In this document: positions 27,477 through 35,877 of the stretch, in pieces
Numbering within the stretch: the first letter of the stretch is position 1
How the letters are laid out: each line of letters starts with the position of its first letter
Origin: an uncultured Burkholderiaceae bacterium
GTDB lineage: Bacteria; Pseudomonadota; Gammaproteobacteria; Burkholderiales; Burkholderiaceae_B
DNA: 64,000 nucleotides
NCBI GenBank assembly: GCA_934525625.1
Contig: CAKSZL010000004.1
Coordinates: 62,001-126,000, forward strand
Direction: 5' to 3'
Made by a program: the position numbers and the translations under genes
Notes under the pieces: generated by a model
Database searches by the model: none
Seen by the model: only the letters and a program-made list of their open reading frames with translations
What the model was told of the DNA's origin: nothing

Positions 27477-30392
27477 TCACTCCAGCAGCACGGCCAGCCT
27501 GTTGACCAGGTCGAGGCTGGTGGGGGTGACGACGTCCATCGGCGCGCGCTCGGGCGCGTAGTTGAGCGACTGCTTGAGGCTCTCGCCGGTGGTGGTGGCG
27601 TTCAGGGGCAGCAGCATGACGGACGTTTTTCTAACGTTCCCCGAAGTCCGCGACGTGATGTCCACCACCTCGCCGTTGCTCATGCGCCGCATCATGCGGT
27701 AGCCGCTGTGCGGGTTGAAGTCGCCCTGCCGGAAGGCGTTGTAGGTGGCGTCGGTCCTGCGGCCGCTTGCGTATTCAAGGTAGTTGAAATCGCGCACCGC
27801 CGACGAGTGCGCGGCTGTGTACATGGTCTGTCCGTCGCTTTCCCTGTAATCGACGGGCGGAGTGAGCAGGAGCGCGTTGTACTTTTGCAGACGCGTGGGG
27901 TCGTTGCCGGAGTTGGGGAAGTACACCGAGTAATCCCAGCTCATGAACTCCAGAAAGGAGTTCCTGGCGTTCGTCATGATCGTGCGCATGTCACTGCCGC
28001 CCAGCGGCTGGTAGTCCTCCCACTTGGGGCTGAGGCTCGGCGTCACGGGCGTGTCGCCGTCGAAGGGCCGCGCCACCCACCGGGCGCCGTAGATGGCCTG
28101 GTAGGCGCCGAAGTGCTGCACGAATACCAGCGCCGGCGCCTGGCCCTGGTTGAAGATATAGACGGGATACCAGGGCGTCTGGAGCGCCTTCATGCCGTTG
28201 CGGTAGAGCGCCAGCGGGTCGGCGTTGGGGTTGCTGAAATCCACCGTCGCCACGCTTTCCTTGTTGGGCTTTCCCTGGTTCACGTGCGCCAGCTCGGTCC
28301 AGGTGACCAGTTCCGCTCCACCGCTGCCGTCGGCCTTCCAGCGCATCGGCAGGTAGCCGCCGGGCGCCACGGTCCACGCCTTGCCCCTGGCGGGGTCGAG
28401 CAGGGTGCCCACCACGTAGTCGTAGTAGTCGATGTCTTGCAGGCTCTGGTACAGCTCGCTCTCCGCCTTGGCGGCGCTGGTGCCCAGCATGGCCTTCTTG
28501 TAGCCCGCCAGCACGGCGGGCGTCAGGTCGGTGCCCTGGCTCAGGGCCAGGCCCACCAGATCGTAGGCGCGGGCGGATGCCTTCTGGAAGAACTGGTGGT
28601 AGCGCGTGCTCATCTCGGGCGTGACGTTGCTGACCGAGAGGCTGGCGAGGAAGGCCAGGTACGTGTCGAGCTTGCCGAGCTTTTCGCTCACCAGCATGAT
28701 TTCCATCAGGTTGGGGAAGCTGCCGATGGCCTTGTCCATGCCGGGAATGTCCAGATCGGGGCGCAGCTGGGGGATGACCGCGTCGTAGGGCAGCGTCTCG
28801 AAGCCGCTGACGAACATCTTGTCGAAGCGCACCAGGTTGCCGTCGCCCGCGCCGGCCTGCGGCGGGTGCTGGTTCTGCCGGGCGCGCTCCTTGATGTCGT
28901 CCAGCTCGGCGATGAGCTGAAGGTAAGCGTCGCCGCCCTGGCCGGATTGCAGCAGCGCCTTGTCGTTGACGACCAGCGGCTGCTCCTCCACGCGCTTTTT
29001 CGCGAGCTCCAGTTCTTTCTTGTCGTCGGCAGCTTTCTTCTTGTCGGCCAGGTACTGCTTCCACTGGTCGTAGGACGTGAAGGCCACGTCCGGCGGGGCG
29101 TCCTCGTCGTGGAGGGGGCCGACGGGGGTGGGCAGTTTCACGCCGGGGTCCCTGGGCAGGCTGCCCATGGGCGGCACCAGGGAACTGCCCTGGTCCTTGA
29201 GCATGGTCTGGATGCTGCTGACCCAGGCCGTGGTATCGGCCACGCCGGCTGGCTTGGCCTCGGCCTGGACTTGCACGTCGGTCAACGCCTTGGCCCAGCC
29301 GTTTTGCTTGTAGAACTGCAAGGTGGTGCTGCCGCCCGCGCCGCCCGTCAGCGTCTGGTACTGGGCCGACAGCGAGCCGCCGTTTTGCGATTCGGTGTTG
29401 CCATCGGCGCTGCGGAAGGAAAGCTTGCCGCTGCCGATGGCCTGGTTCATCGAGGTGGTCTGCGAGACGAAGGCGTCGCCGTTGACGGCGTAGAAGTCGG
29501 CGATGGCGCTCTCGATCTTGCCGCGCAGCTCGACCATCTGGCGCACCAGCACGGGGCGGATGGAGGCGTTGGCGCAGATCCCGTGCTGCGCCTTCAGGTC
29601 GCCGAACACGCTCTCCATGCGTGAGAGGATCTGGATGTTGGCGTAAGGGTCGCTGTCGGCAAACTTGTGGCGGCTGACGGTGACGCTGGTGATGTAGGGC
29701 TTGCCGCCGCAACTGTCGGTGGGCGTGCTCTCGGTGGTGGCGACGTAGCTGCGCAACTGCGCGTCCGTCAGCTGGGTGCCGAGCAGGTAGCCGGTGAAGT
29801 TCTCGCTGCCGGTGAAGCCGCTGCCCAGGATGGAGACGATGTTGTTGGTGTTGGCCGACACCATCTGCACGCTGACGGTGCCGTCGGACTTGGTTTTGCG
29901 GTGGGCACTGGCGTGGTGGTAGGCGGCAGCGGCCTTGGCGCCGCCCCATTCGCCGCCAATGGAGCCGGAGGTCGACACATCAAAGGTGAACTGGTCGGCG
30001 GACGTGCTGGCTTCCTTGCTGCTGGTAACGCTCAGCACGGTTTTCTGCTGCGAACGGGTGGTGTCCACGTTCAGGCGGGCGTCTTCCTTGAGCGCCCCCA
30101 GGTCGAAGATAGGGCGCAGGTTGTAGGTGGACTGGGCCGAGTTGATGCCGGAGCCGACCGAGAGGGACTTGATCGTCTCGGGCGTGATGGGGGTGCCCTT
30201 GCCGGCGGTCAGCAGGTAGCGCTCGAAGTCTTCGTCGTCCATCGCCGCATGCGCGGCCAGGGCGGGGTACTGCGAGGCATGGCCCGGCGCGGGATCGGGC
30301 GAGCCGTCACCGCCACCGCAACTGGCGAGGAAAGCCAGGCAGGCCAGCGCCGACGGCAGCAGCGCCCAGCGGGCGGGGTGGGCTCGTTGCAT
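27477..30392 (-). CDS. Large putative lipoprotein of unknown function, possible MACPF-like N-terminal region
   Basis: A 971-residue protein with a lipoprotein signal (ALACLAFLASC, Cys at about residue 25) followed by GGGDGS. I do not recognise the family. Residues about 75-260 contain SVGSGINSAQSTYNLRPIF, a Ser/Thr-alternating stretch (QFTFDVSTSGSIGGEWGG), and CGGKPYITSVTVSRHKF, placed like the GTHY region of perforin-like (MACPF) proteins. This likeness is weak. A charged helical linker (LADKKKAADDKKELELAKKR) lies at about residues 445-470. The C-terminal half is Trp/Tyr-rich and may be a second globular domain. An AGGAG ribosome-binding site precedes the ATG. It lies in an accessory-looking insert. 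Confidence 0.8.
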   Translation of the reverse strand: MQRAHPARWALLPSALACLAFLASCGGGDGSPDPAPGHASQYPALAAHAAMDDEDFERYLLTAGKGTPITPETIKSLSVGSGINSAQSTYNLRPIFDLGALKEDARLNVDTTRSQQKTVLSVTSSKEASTSADQFTFDVSTSGSIGGEWGGAKAAAAYHHASAHRKTKSDGTVSVQMVSANTNNIVSILGSGFTGSENFTGYLLGTQLTDAQLRSYVATTESTPTDSCGGKPYITSVTVSRHKFADSDPYANIQILSRMESVFGDLKAQHGICANASIRPVLVRQMVELRGKIESAIADFYAVNGDAFVSQTTSMNQAIGSGKLSFRSADGNTESQNGGSLSAQYQTLTGGAGGSTTLQFYKQNGWAKALTDVQVQAEAKPAGVADTTAWVSSIQTMLKDQGSSLVPPMGSLPRDPGVKLPTPVGPLHDEDAPPDVAFTSYDQWKQYLADKKKAADDKKELELAKKRVEEQPLVVNDKALLQSGQGGDAYLQLIAELDDIKERARQNQHPPQAGAGDGNLVRFDKMFVSGFETLPYDAVIPQLRPDLDIPGMDKAIGSFPNLMEIMLVSEKLGKLDTYLAFLASLSVSNVTPEMSTRYHQFFQKASARAYDLVGLALSQGTDLTPAVLAGYKKAMLGTSAAKAESELYQSLQDIDYYDYVVGTLLDPARGKAWTVAPGGYLPMRWKADGSGGAELVTWTELAHVNQGKPNKESVATVDFSNPNADPLALYRNGMKALQTPWYPVYIFNQGQAPALVFVQHFGAYQAIYGARWVARPFDGDTPVTPSLSPKWEDYQPLGGSDMRTIMTNARNSFLEFMSWDYSVYFPNSGNDPTRLQKYNALLLTPPVDYRESDGQTMYTAAHSSAVRDFNYLEYASGRRTDATYNAFRQGDFNPHSGYRMMRRMSNGEVVDITSRTSGNVRKTSVMLLPLNATTTGESLKQSLNYAPERAPMDVVTPTSLDLVNRLAVLLE

Positions 30393-30663
30393 GTTGATTC
30401 TCCTGTTTTGATGGCTGCCAGCGCTTGTCCATCAAGCGCTGGAGGCACTTTTCATCTGCAAATGGATTACGGCACCGGTCTGGTGCAGCCGGGTGGTATC
30501 GGCCCCCGTTGTGGTTGCCGCTGCCACCGCCGCAGTAGTACTCCACCGCGCGGTAGCTGTTGCAAGCCACCAGGTACTGATCACGCGCGCTGACGGCATG
30601 TCCGCGCAACGCGCAAGCTTGGACGTCGGCCTCTTGGCGCTGGGCGGCGCTGAACTCCGCCAC
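30307..30663 (-). CDS. Possible small Cys-containing protein or gene remnant upstream of the lipoprotein
   Basis: A 118-codon frame with GTG 30663 as start (GAGG nine bases upstream) that runs 86 bases into the lipoprotein gene in another frame. The first 75 residues look protein-like (DVQACALRG, DQYLVACNSYRAVEYYCGGG, NPFADEKCLQRLMDKRW). The frame stays open upstream of the GTG to an in-frame TAG without an ATG, giving TPEQINKERNHALIQHEARL. It may thus be the 3' part of a decayed gene. The Pro/Arg-rich end inside the lipoprotein gene looks like shadow sequence. Function unknown. Confidence 0.3.
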   Translation of the reverse strand: MAEFSAAQRQEADVQACALRGHAVSARDQYLVACNSYRAVEYYCGGGSGNHNGGRYHPAAPDRCRNPFADEKCLQRLMDKRWQPSKQENQHATSPPRPLGAAAVGAGLPGFPRQLRWR

Positions 30664-30915
30664 CAGGCGAGCCTCATGCTGGATAAGTGCATGATTTCTT
30701 TCTTTATTGATTTGTTCTGGTGTATTAATGGCGATTAGTAACTACCCAAAGGCGGTTGACAGAGCATGGCTCTCTTTCTCGCCATGCAATTGCCATGTTG
30801 TGAAATTCTACAATTCACCGCCAATCCATCGGGCGCTTCTTTTCTGTCAAATGCTGTCAAAATCTACCGAGCAACATGGACTCGTCGGCATAGTTCAATA
30901 ACTTCACTCATCCAG

Positions 30916-31062
30916 TACCGATTGCATCTTGTCCCATGCACCGGGTTCGATCTCAATGACGCGTACAACGCGACGGGCGCCGTGATGCTGACGGCGCTGG
31001 ATGCCAATGACGATCAAGTGCTCGGTTTCCATGCAGGCGCCGACGTATACCTTTCCAAGCGC
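30916..31062 (+). pseudogene. Remnant of a response-regulator receiver domain
   Basis: About 49 codons align with the middle of a receiver domain: a GFDL segment as after the phosphoacceptor loop, then GAVMLTALDANDDQVLGF and HAGADVYLSK, matching the beta4-alpha4-beta5 pattern MLTA-D-GADDYL-KP including the conserved Thr/Ala and Lys. The phosphoacceptor Asp and everything N-terminal are missing, and the frame loses similarity after the Lys. There is no start or DNA-binding domain. I infer a degraded fragment of an OmpR-type regulator. Confidence 0.45.
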
Positions 31063-31178
31063 AGGTGGCCCGGTTTACTGCTCCTGCTGTGCTTGCTGTC
31101 GATGCGGATGGCAATGCTGGTGGCAATGGCGGCAAGCACCCATGCCGCCCCGGTTTTGGTGAGTTTGATTTTTGCCAC
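31014..31178 (-). CDS. Possible small membrane or secreted peptide
   Basis: A 54-codon frame with GTG start and a strong GAGGAG ribosome-binding site seven bases upstream. It begins with a basic stretch (MAKIKLTKTG) and a hydrophobic helix (AAWVLAAIATSIAI), then becomes basic and polar. No family recognised. Its 3' end overlaps the receiver remnant on the other strand. The good translation signal and signal-anchor shape are the only evidence. Confidence 0.35.
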   Translation of the reverse strand: MAKIKLTKTGAAWVLAAIATSIAIRIDSKHSRSSKPGHLRLERYTSAPAWKPST

Positions 31179-31352
31179 GATGACTCCTCAAAGACCCGTT
31201 TTTCAGGGGCCACACGGGAGCCATGCGGTCACCTGTCGGGTCGGGTTTCAGAAAGCACGGCATACGATGAGCTCGCCTAAGTTATTGATAACCCCTCTGT
31301 ATCTTGCTTGGGCGTAGTCCAGCGAAATGCGCTACTGATGTCATCGTGAATG

Positions 31353-31390
31353 AAAAAGCCGCCCTCCCCATCACGGAGAAGGCGGCTTTT
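31353..31390 (-). terminator. Terminator of the etfBA operon
   Basis: AAAAAGCCGCC (31353-31363) pairs with GGCGGCTTTT (31381-31390). On the minus strand the stem is followed by TTTTTCATT, a normal rho-independent terminator about 65 bases after the etfA stop. Confidence 0.85.
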
Positions 31391-31455
31391 CGGCATGTCT
31401 GCCGCGCCATGGGCCTTGTCCGGCCCCGGCGCAAAGCAGCCGACTTTATAGCGCC

Positions 31456-32385
31456 TTACAGCGCGTTGGTCAGCTCGGGCGCGGCCTGGAACAGGTCGGC
31501 GACCAGGCCGTAGTCGGCTACGCCGAAGATGGGCGCTTCGGGGTCTTTGTTGACGGCCACGATGACTTTGGAGTCCTTCATGCCCGCCAGGTGCTGGATG
31601 GCGCCCGATATGCCCACGGCGACGTACAACTGCGGCGCGACGATCTTGCCGGTTTGGCCGACCTGCCAGTCGTTGGGTGCGTAGCCGGCGTCGACGGCGG
31701 CGCGCGAGGCGCCGACGGCGGCGCCCAGCTTGTCGGCCAGCGCTTCGATGATCTTGAAGTTCTCGGCGCTGCCCACGCCGCGGCCGCCCGACACCACGAT
31801 GGGGGCGCCAGCCAGTTCGGGGCGGTCGCTCTTGGCGACTTCGCGGCTGACGAAGGCCGACAGGCCCGAATCGGCCACGGCGTCCACGTTTTCGACGGCG
31901 GCTTGGCCGCCCTGCGCCGCCACGGCGTCGAAGCCGGTGGTGCGCACGGTGATGACTTTGACCGGGTCGGCCGACTGCACCGTGGCGATGGCGTTGCCCG
32001 CGTAGATGGGGCGCTGGAAGGTGTCGGCCGAATCCACCGCGATGATGTCGGAGATTTGCGCGACGTCGAGCTTGGCGGCCACGCGCGGCGCCACGTTCTT
32101 GCCGCTGGCGGTGGAGGCGAACAGGATGTGGGTGTAGCCCGAAGCCAGCGCCACCACCTGGGCGGCCAGGTTTTCGGCCAGGCCGTTTTCCAGCGCGGGC
32201 GAGTCGGCGACCAGCACCTTGGCCACGCCGGCGGCCTGCGCGGCTTCTTGCGCGACGGCCTGGGCGTTGGCGCCGGCCACCAGCACGTGCACGTCGCCGC
32301 CCAGCTTGGCGGCGGCGGCCAGAACGTTCAGCGTCGCGCCCTTGAGCTGGGCATTATCGTGTTCTGCAATAACGAGAATGGACAT
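31456..32385 (-). CDS. etfA: Electron transfer flavoprotein alpha subunit
   Basis: A 309-residue FAD-binding subunit that, with EtfB, carries electrons from acyl-CoA and related dehydrogenases to ETF-ubiquinone oxidoreductase. The C-terminal FAD domain shows [53 protein letters not shown] and [11 protein letters not shown], all standard for EtfA. Length is typical. It follows etfB by two bases, with AAAGGTG as ribosome-binding site. Confidence 0.97.
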   Translation of the reverse strand: MSILVIAEHDNAQLKGATLNVLAAAAKLGGDVHVLVAGANAQAVAQEAAQAAGVAKVLVADSPALENGLAENLAAQVVALASGYTHILFASTASGKNVAPRVAAKLDVAQISDIIAVDSADTFQRPIYAGNAIATVQSADPVKVITVRTTGFDAVAAQGGQAAVENVDAVADSGLSAFVSREVAKSDRPELAGAPIVVSGGRGVGSAENFKIIEALADKLGAAVGASRAAVDAGYAPNDWQVGQTGKIVAPQLYVAVGISGAIQHLAGMKDSKVIVAVNKDPEAPIFGVADYGLVADLFQAAPELTNAL

Positions 32386-32387
32386 GT

Positions 32388-33137
32388 TCAGATCACCTTT
32401 GCTTCGTTCTTGAGTTTGTCTACCAGCGTGGCGACGTCGGGCACCACGACGCCGGCGGCGCGGGTGGGCGGCTCGGAGACCTTGAGCGTCTTCAGGCGCG
32501 GCGTGACGTCCACGCCCAGGTCGGCCGGCGTCAGGGTTTCGAGCGGCTTTTTCTTGGCCTTCATGATGTTGGGCAGCGTGACGTAACGCGGCTCGTTCAG
32601 GCGCAGGTCGGTGGTGACGATGGCGGGCAGCTTGAGATCCAGGGTTTCGAGGCCGCCGTCGACTTCACGGATGACCTTGACGCGATCGCCCGAGACTTCG
32701 ACCTTGCTGGCGAACGTGGCCTGGGGCCAGTCGAGCAGCGCGGCCAGCATCTGGCCGGTTTGGTTGGCGTCGTCGTCGATGGCCTGCTTGCCCAGGATGA
32801 CCAGTTGCGGCTGTTCTTTGTCGACCACGGCCTTGAGCAGCTTGGCCACGGCCAGGGGCTGCAATTCGGCGTCGGTCTGTACCAGCACGGCGCGGTCGGC
32901 GCCGATGGCCATGGCTGTGCGCAGGGTTTCCTGGCACTGCGTCACGCCGCAGGAAACCGCCACGACTTCGGCGGCCACCGACTGCTCGCGCAGGCGGGTG
33001 GCCTCTTCGACGGCGATTTCGTCGAAGGGGTTCATGGACATTTTGACGTTAGCGATGTCTACGTCGCTTTGATCGGACTTGACGCGTACCTTGACGTTGT
33101 AATCAACCACGCGCTTGACGGGTACCAGCACCTTCAT
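32388..33137 (-). CDS. etfB: Electron transfer flavoprotein beta subunit
   Basis: A 249-residue AMP-binding subunit. It starts [19 protein letters not shown], keeps [12 protein letters not shown], and has the signature [28 protein letters not shown]; it ends with a [19 protein letters not shown] helix. ATG 33137 follows GGAGGAAG; the in-frame extension upstream is not conserved. First gene of the etfBA operon. Confidence 0.97.
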   Translation of the reverse strand: MKVLVPVKRVVDYNVKVRVKSDQSDVDIANVKMSMNPFDEIAVEEATRLREQSVAAEVVAVSCGVTQCQETLRTAMAIGADRAVLVQTDAELQPLAVAKLLKAVVDKEQPQLVILGKQAIDDDANQTGQMLAALLDWPQATFASKVEVSGDRVKVIREVDGGLETLDLKLPAIVTTDLRLNEPRYVTLPNIMKAKKKPLETLTPADLGVDVTPRLKTLKVSEPPTRAAGVVVPDVATLVDKLKNEAKVI

Positions 33138-33260
33138 CGAGCACTTCCTCCAGATAAAAATGAAAACCGCGAACCCTGGCATGACGGAGCGCTTGCGGCG
33201 CCCATCGCCGGTGTGGCTGCCACGCCGGGGACATGTTCTTATGACGAGAAACAACCCATT

Positions 33261-34184
33261 CTACAAGTTTGCCAGCTTTTTTATGTGCAGCGCAACACAG
33301 CGCCCGAGCGACGGCAGATCGTACCCCCCCTCCAACAGGCTGACGACCCGCCCCGAAGCGTGGCGGCCGGCCACCTGCATGATCTGGTCGGTGAGCCAGC
33401 CGTAGTCGGCGTCGGTCAGATCGAGCTGCGCCATGTCGTCGTCCCGATGCGCGTCGAAACCGGCGGAAACCACGACGAGCTGGGGCTGGAAGGCCTCCAG
33501 CCTGGGCAGCCAATGCTGCTGCACCAGTTGTCGTACGCGTTCGCCTCCGGCGCCTGCGGGCAAAGGGAGATTGATCATGTTTTGCGCATTATTTTGAGTG
33601 TACACACCAGGAAAAATATTTTCTTGAAAAAAACCGCACATCAGCACACTGTTGTTTCCGGCAAACATTTCTGCCGTTCCGTTACCATGATGCACGTCAA
33701 AATCAATAATTGCTATACGTTCTAACCCGTATTTTTCAAGTGTATACGCTACAGTTATTGCGATATTGTTGAGAAAGCAGAAGCCCATGGCCTGTTCCGG
33801 GCGGGCGTGGTGCCCGGGCGGGCGCACGGCGCAGAAGGCCGTCTCGGCCTCGCCGCGCATGATGGCGTCCACGGCGGTGATGCCCGCGCCGGCGGCGGCC
33901 CACATGGCCGGCCGGGTGTCGGGGCACATCAGGGTGTCGCCGTCGATGGCCACCGTGCCCTGCCCCGGCGACAGGGTATCGAGCAGATGCAGATAGTTTT
34001 GCCCGTGCACGCGCAAGGCGTCGGCCATCTGGGCGGGCTCGGCTTCACGCTCGGCCAGCAGCTCGAGCACGCCTTGCGCGATCAATTGGTCTTGAATGGC
34101 GTCCAGCCTGCCCGGACATTCCGGGTGCCAGTCGCCCATGTCGTGCAAGCGGCACGCGGGATGAGTAATATAGAGCGTCTGCAT
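33261..34184 (-). CDS. Histone-deacetylase-like amidohydrolase
   Basis: A 307-residue zinc hydrolase of the arginase-deacetylase fold. Zn ligands are visible in DFDVHHGNG (Asp and His, about residues 163-171) and SAGFDAHRDD (second Asp, about residue 245). The charge-relay His pair is in RPPGHHARP, and the catalytic-site Tyr in LEGGYDLPSLG. Bacterial members act on acetylated polyamines or related amides; the true substrate here is unknown. A related enzyme (HDAH) has been described from an Alcaligenaceae strain. The ATG has no clear ribosome-binding site and lies 11 bases from the divergent mltB start. Confidence 0.9.
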   Translation of the reverse strand: MQTLYITHPACRLHDMGDWHPECPGRLDAIQDQLIAQGVLELLAEREAEPAQMADALRVHGQNYLHLLDTLSPGQGTVAIDGDTLMCPDTRPAMWAAAGAGITAVDAIMRGEAETAFCAVRPPGHHARPEQAMGFCFLNNIAITVAYTLEKYGLERIAIIDFDVHHGNGTAEMFAGNNSVLMCGFFQENIFPGVYTQNNAQNMINLPLPAGAGGERVRQLVQQHWLPRLEAFQPQLVVVSAGFDAHRDDDMAQLDLTDADYGWLTDQIMQVAGRHASGRVVSLLEGGYDLPSLGRCVALHIKKLANL

Positions 34185-34195
34185 AAAGGATGATT

Positions 34196-35308
34196 ATGTT
34201 CAAGCCCGTGGGGTTTTTGCAAGCTGCATTGGTCGCGCTGTTGACCGCCTGTTCCGCCACTCCCGCTACACGCCAAGCCACCGAAGCGCCGTCCGCCGCT
34301 ACGGGGCCCACACCAAACACCACCCTGCCGGCGCCCGGCGAGCCGGCCGCCGCGCTGGACGCCGACGAAAAAACCTACGCCCGGCAGATTGCGCAAACCA
34401 GGCAAATACCCATCAGCCACGTCGAACAGCGCCTAAGCCAGGCGCGCTACAACGCCCGGGTGGCCGAATTGATTTCGCCCGCCAAGACCGCGCGCATCCG
34501 CCGCAGTTGGCCCGTGTATCGCCAGCGCGTCGTCGAACCCGTACGCATACGCGCCGGCGTGAGGTTCTGGCAGGAACACCAGGCCACGCTGGAACACACC
34601 GCCGGGCAGTACGGCGTGCCCGCCTCCGTCATCGTCGCCATCATAGGCGTGGAAACCGTTTATGGCCGTCACACCGGCGGTTTTCCGGTGCTGGATACCC
34701 TGTACACGCTGTCCTTCCGCCACCCCGAGCCCGCGCGCCCCGAACGCGTGCAGATGTTCCGCGAACAACTGGCCGATCTGATAGAACTGGATTACGCCGG
34801 CCAGCTCGACGCCGCGCAAGTGCGCGGCTCGTTCGCCGGCGCCATGGGCCTGCCGCAGTTCATGCCGGGCAGCCTCATGCGCTACGCCGTGGACGGCGAC
34901 GGCGACAAGCGCATCGACCTGCACGGCAGCGTGGCCGATGCGGTGGCTTCGGTGGCGAATTTCCTGATCGAACACGGCTGGCAGCCAGGCCTGCCGGTTT
35001 TCGCGCCGGTGCAACTGCCCGCCAACCCCGGCGAACTGGTGGCCGGCGGCCTGGCGCCCACGCTGACCTGGCAGGAGCTGCAAGCGGCGCACGCCGCTAC
35101 GGGCGCCGCGCCGGGCGCCGCCTGGCAGGCGCACAAGCTGGGCGTCATCGACCTGGTCGACGAACCGAGGCAGCGCGTCGAATACCGCACGGCCACGCCC
35201 AACTTCTTTGCGATCACCCATTACAACCGCAGCTACTTCTATGCGGCATCGGTGGCCGACCTGGCTCAGGCGCTGGAGGCCGCCCACGCCAAGCAGGCTG
35301 CGCGCTGA
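34196..35308 (+). CDS. mltB: Membrane-bound lytic murein transglycosylase B
   Basis: A 370-residue periplasmic enzyme that cleaves peptidoglycan to 1,6-anhydromuropeptides. The N-terminus is a lipoprotein signal (LVALLTAC, Cys about residue 19). The catalytic Glu is in IIGVETVYGRHTGGF, followed by SFAGAMGLPQFMPGSLMRYAVDGDGD and a C-terminal NFFAITHYNRSYFYA, all family signatures. ATG 34196 has AAGGA at suitable distance; ATG 34190 overlaps that motif and is less likely. Confidence 0.93.
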   Translation: MFKPVGFLQAALVALLTACSATPATRQATEAPSAATGPTPNTTLPAPGEPAAALDADEKTYARQIAQTRQIPISHVEQRLSQARYNARVAELISPAKTARIRRSWPVYRQRVVEPVRIRAGVRFWQEHQATLEHTAGQYGVPASVIVAIIGVETVYGRHTGGFPVLDTLYTLSFRHPEPARPERVQMFREQLADLIELDYAGQLDAAQVRGSFAGAMGLPQFMPGSLMRYAVDGDGDKRIDLHGSVADAVASVANFLIEHGWQPGLPVFAPVQLPANPGELVAGGLAPTLTWQELQAAHAATGAAPGAAWQAHKLGVIDLVDEPRQRVEYRTATPNFFAITHYNRSYFYAASVADLAQALEAAHAKQAAR

Positions 35309-35331
35309 CGCCGCTCCGGGCCGGCCCGCCA

Positions 35332-35877
35332 TCAGCGCACGTTCAACTGGTCGAGCTGCCATACGGAAAGCGAGTAGTAATAGCGCAAGCGCTCGGAGGG
35401 AATGGCGTCGTAGGGAAACACCAGGAACAAAGGACCATGGCGGCGCGCGGGCATGGATTGGCCGTCCATGCTCAAGGCCACGATGGCATCGTATTCCGTA
35501 ACCTCGTCTATGGGAAAACCCATCTCGAAGTCGTTGACCGAGACTGCGGAAATCCAGGTGCCGTCCATCCCCGCGGCGGCAAGCACGTCGCGCAGCAAAG
35601 GCCCCCGGAACGCCACTTTGCGCAGATACCAGGGGGTGTGCACCTTCTGGGTCAGTTGCGGCAGCGCTTTCAGGGCCTGCAAGTCGAACTGGGCGTGGCG
35701 GCCCATGCCTTGCACGGTGAGCAGGATTTTGCCGGGCCTGGCCGCCCGCGCCGGCGGCTCGGGATCGGACAAACGCAGCACCGTGACGACCGCCGCCACC
35801 GCGCCCAGCACCGCCACGGCATAAAGCGCGGCCATGGCCACCCCGCACCGTCCATCCGAATGCTCGCGCGCGCTCAT
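35332..35877 (-). CDS. Small membrane-anchored protein with a sulfite-oxidase-type molybdopterin-binding fold
   Basis: A 181-residue protein with one N-terminal membrane anchor (about residues 13-34) and a periplasmic domain resembling the Oxidored_molyb fold: AFRGPLLRDVLAAAG, VSVNDFEMGFPI, DAIVALSMDG and GPLFLVFPYD. Its only Cys is at residue 12, before the anchor, so the Cys ligand of true sulfite oxidases is absent from the domain and it probably only uses the fold for binding. The start overlaps the stop of the HD-GYP sensor gene by ATGA, suggesting a joint role in signalling. This is inference from fold and context. Confidence 0.72.
   Translation of the reverse strand: MSAREHSDGRCGVAMAALYAVAVLGAVAAVVTVLRLSDPEPPARAARPGKILLTVQGMGRHAQFDLQALKALPQLTQKVHTPWYLRKVAFRGPLLRDVLAAAGMDGTWISAVSVNDFEMGFPIDEVTEYDAIVALSMDGQSMPARRHGPLFLVFPYDAIPSERLRYYYSLSVWQLDQLNVR

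Larger units (their letters stand above)
30664..31455. other. Gene-poor, less GC-rich accessory stretch
   Basis: About 790 bases between the lipoprotein and etfA without a full-length gene. AT content is visibly higher than in the flanks. It holds a receiver-domain remnant (30916-31062, plus), a possible 54-codon ORF (31014-31178, minus), a GCATGGC/GCCATGC hairpin (30764-30787) and the etfBA terminator. I see no transposase, integrase or inverted-repeat ends. Confidence 0.6.

Noticed and set aside
27303..29624. A 773-codon plus-strand frame opposite the lipoprotein
   Set aside because: Low-complexity His/Gly/Val/Arg composition typical of shadow frames; the minus-strand gene has signal peptide and ribosome-binding site.
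30756..30761. Perfect TTGACA as promoter in the accessory stretch
   Set aside because: No -10 box occurs at 16-18 bases on the plus strand.
30896..31018. A 42-codon minus-strand frame (METEHLIVIGIQ...) opposite the receiver remnant
   Set aside because: Reads like protein, but no ribosome-binding site is near its ATG and the plus-strand receiver match explains the sequence better.
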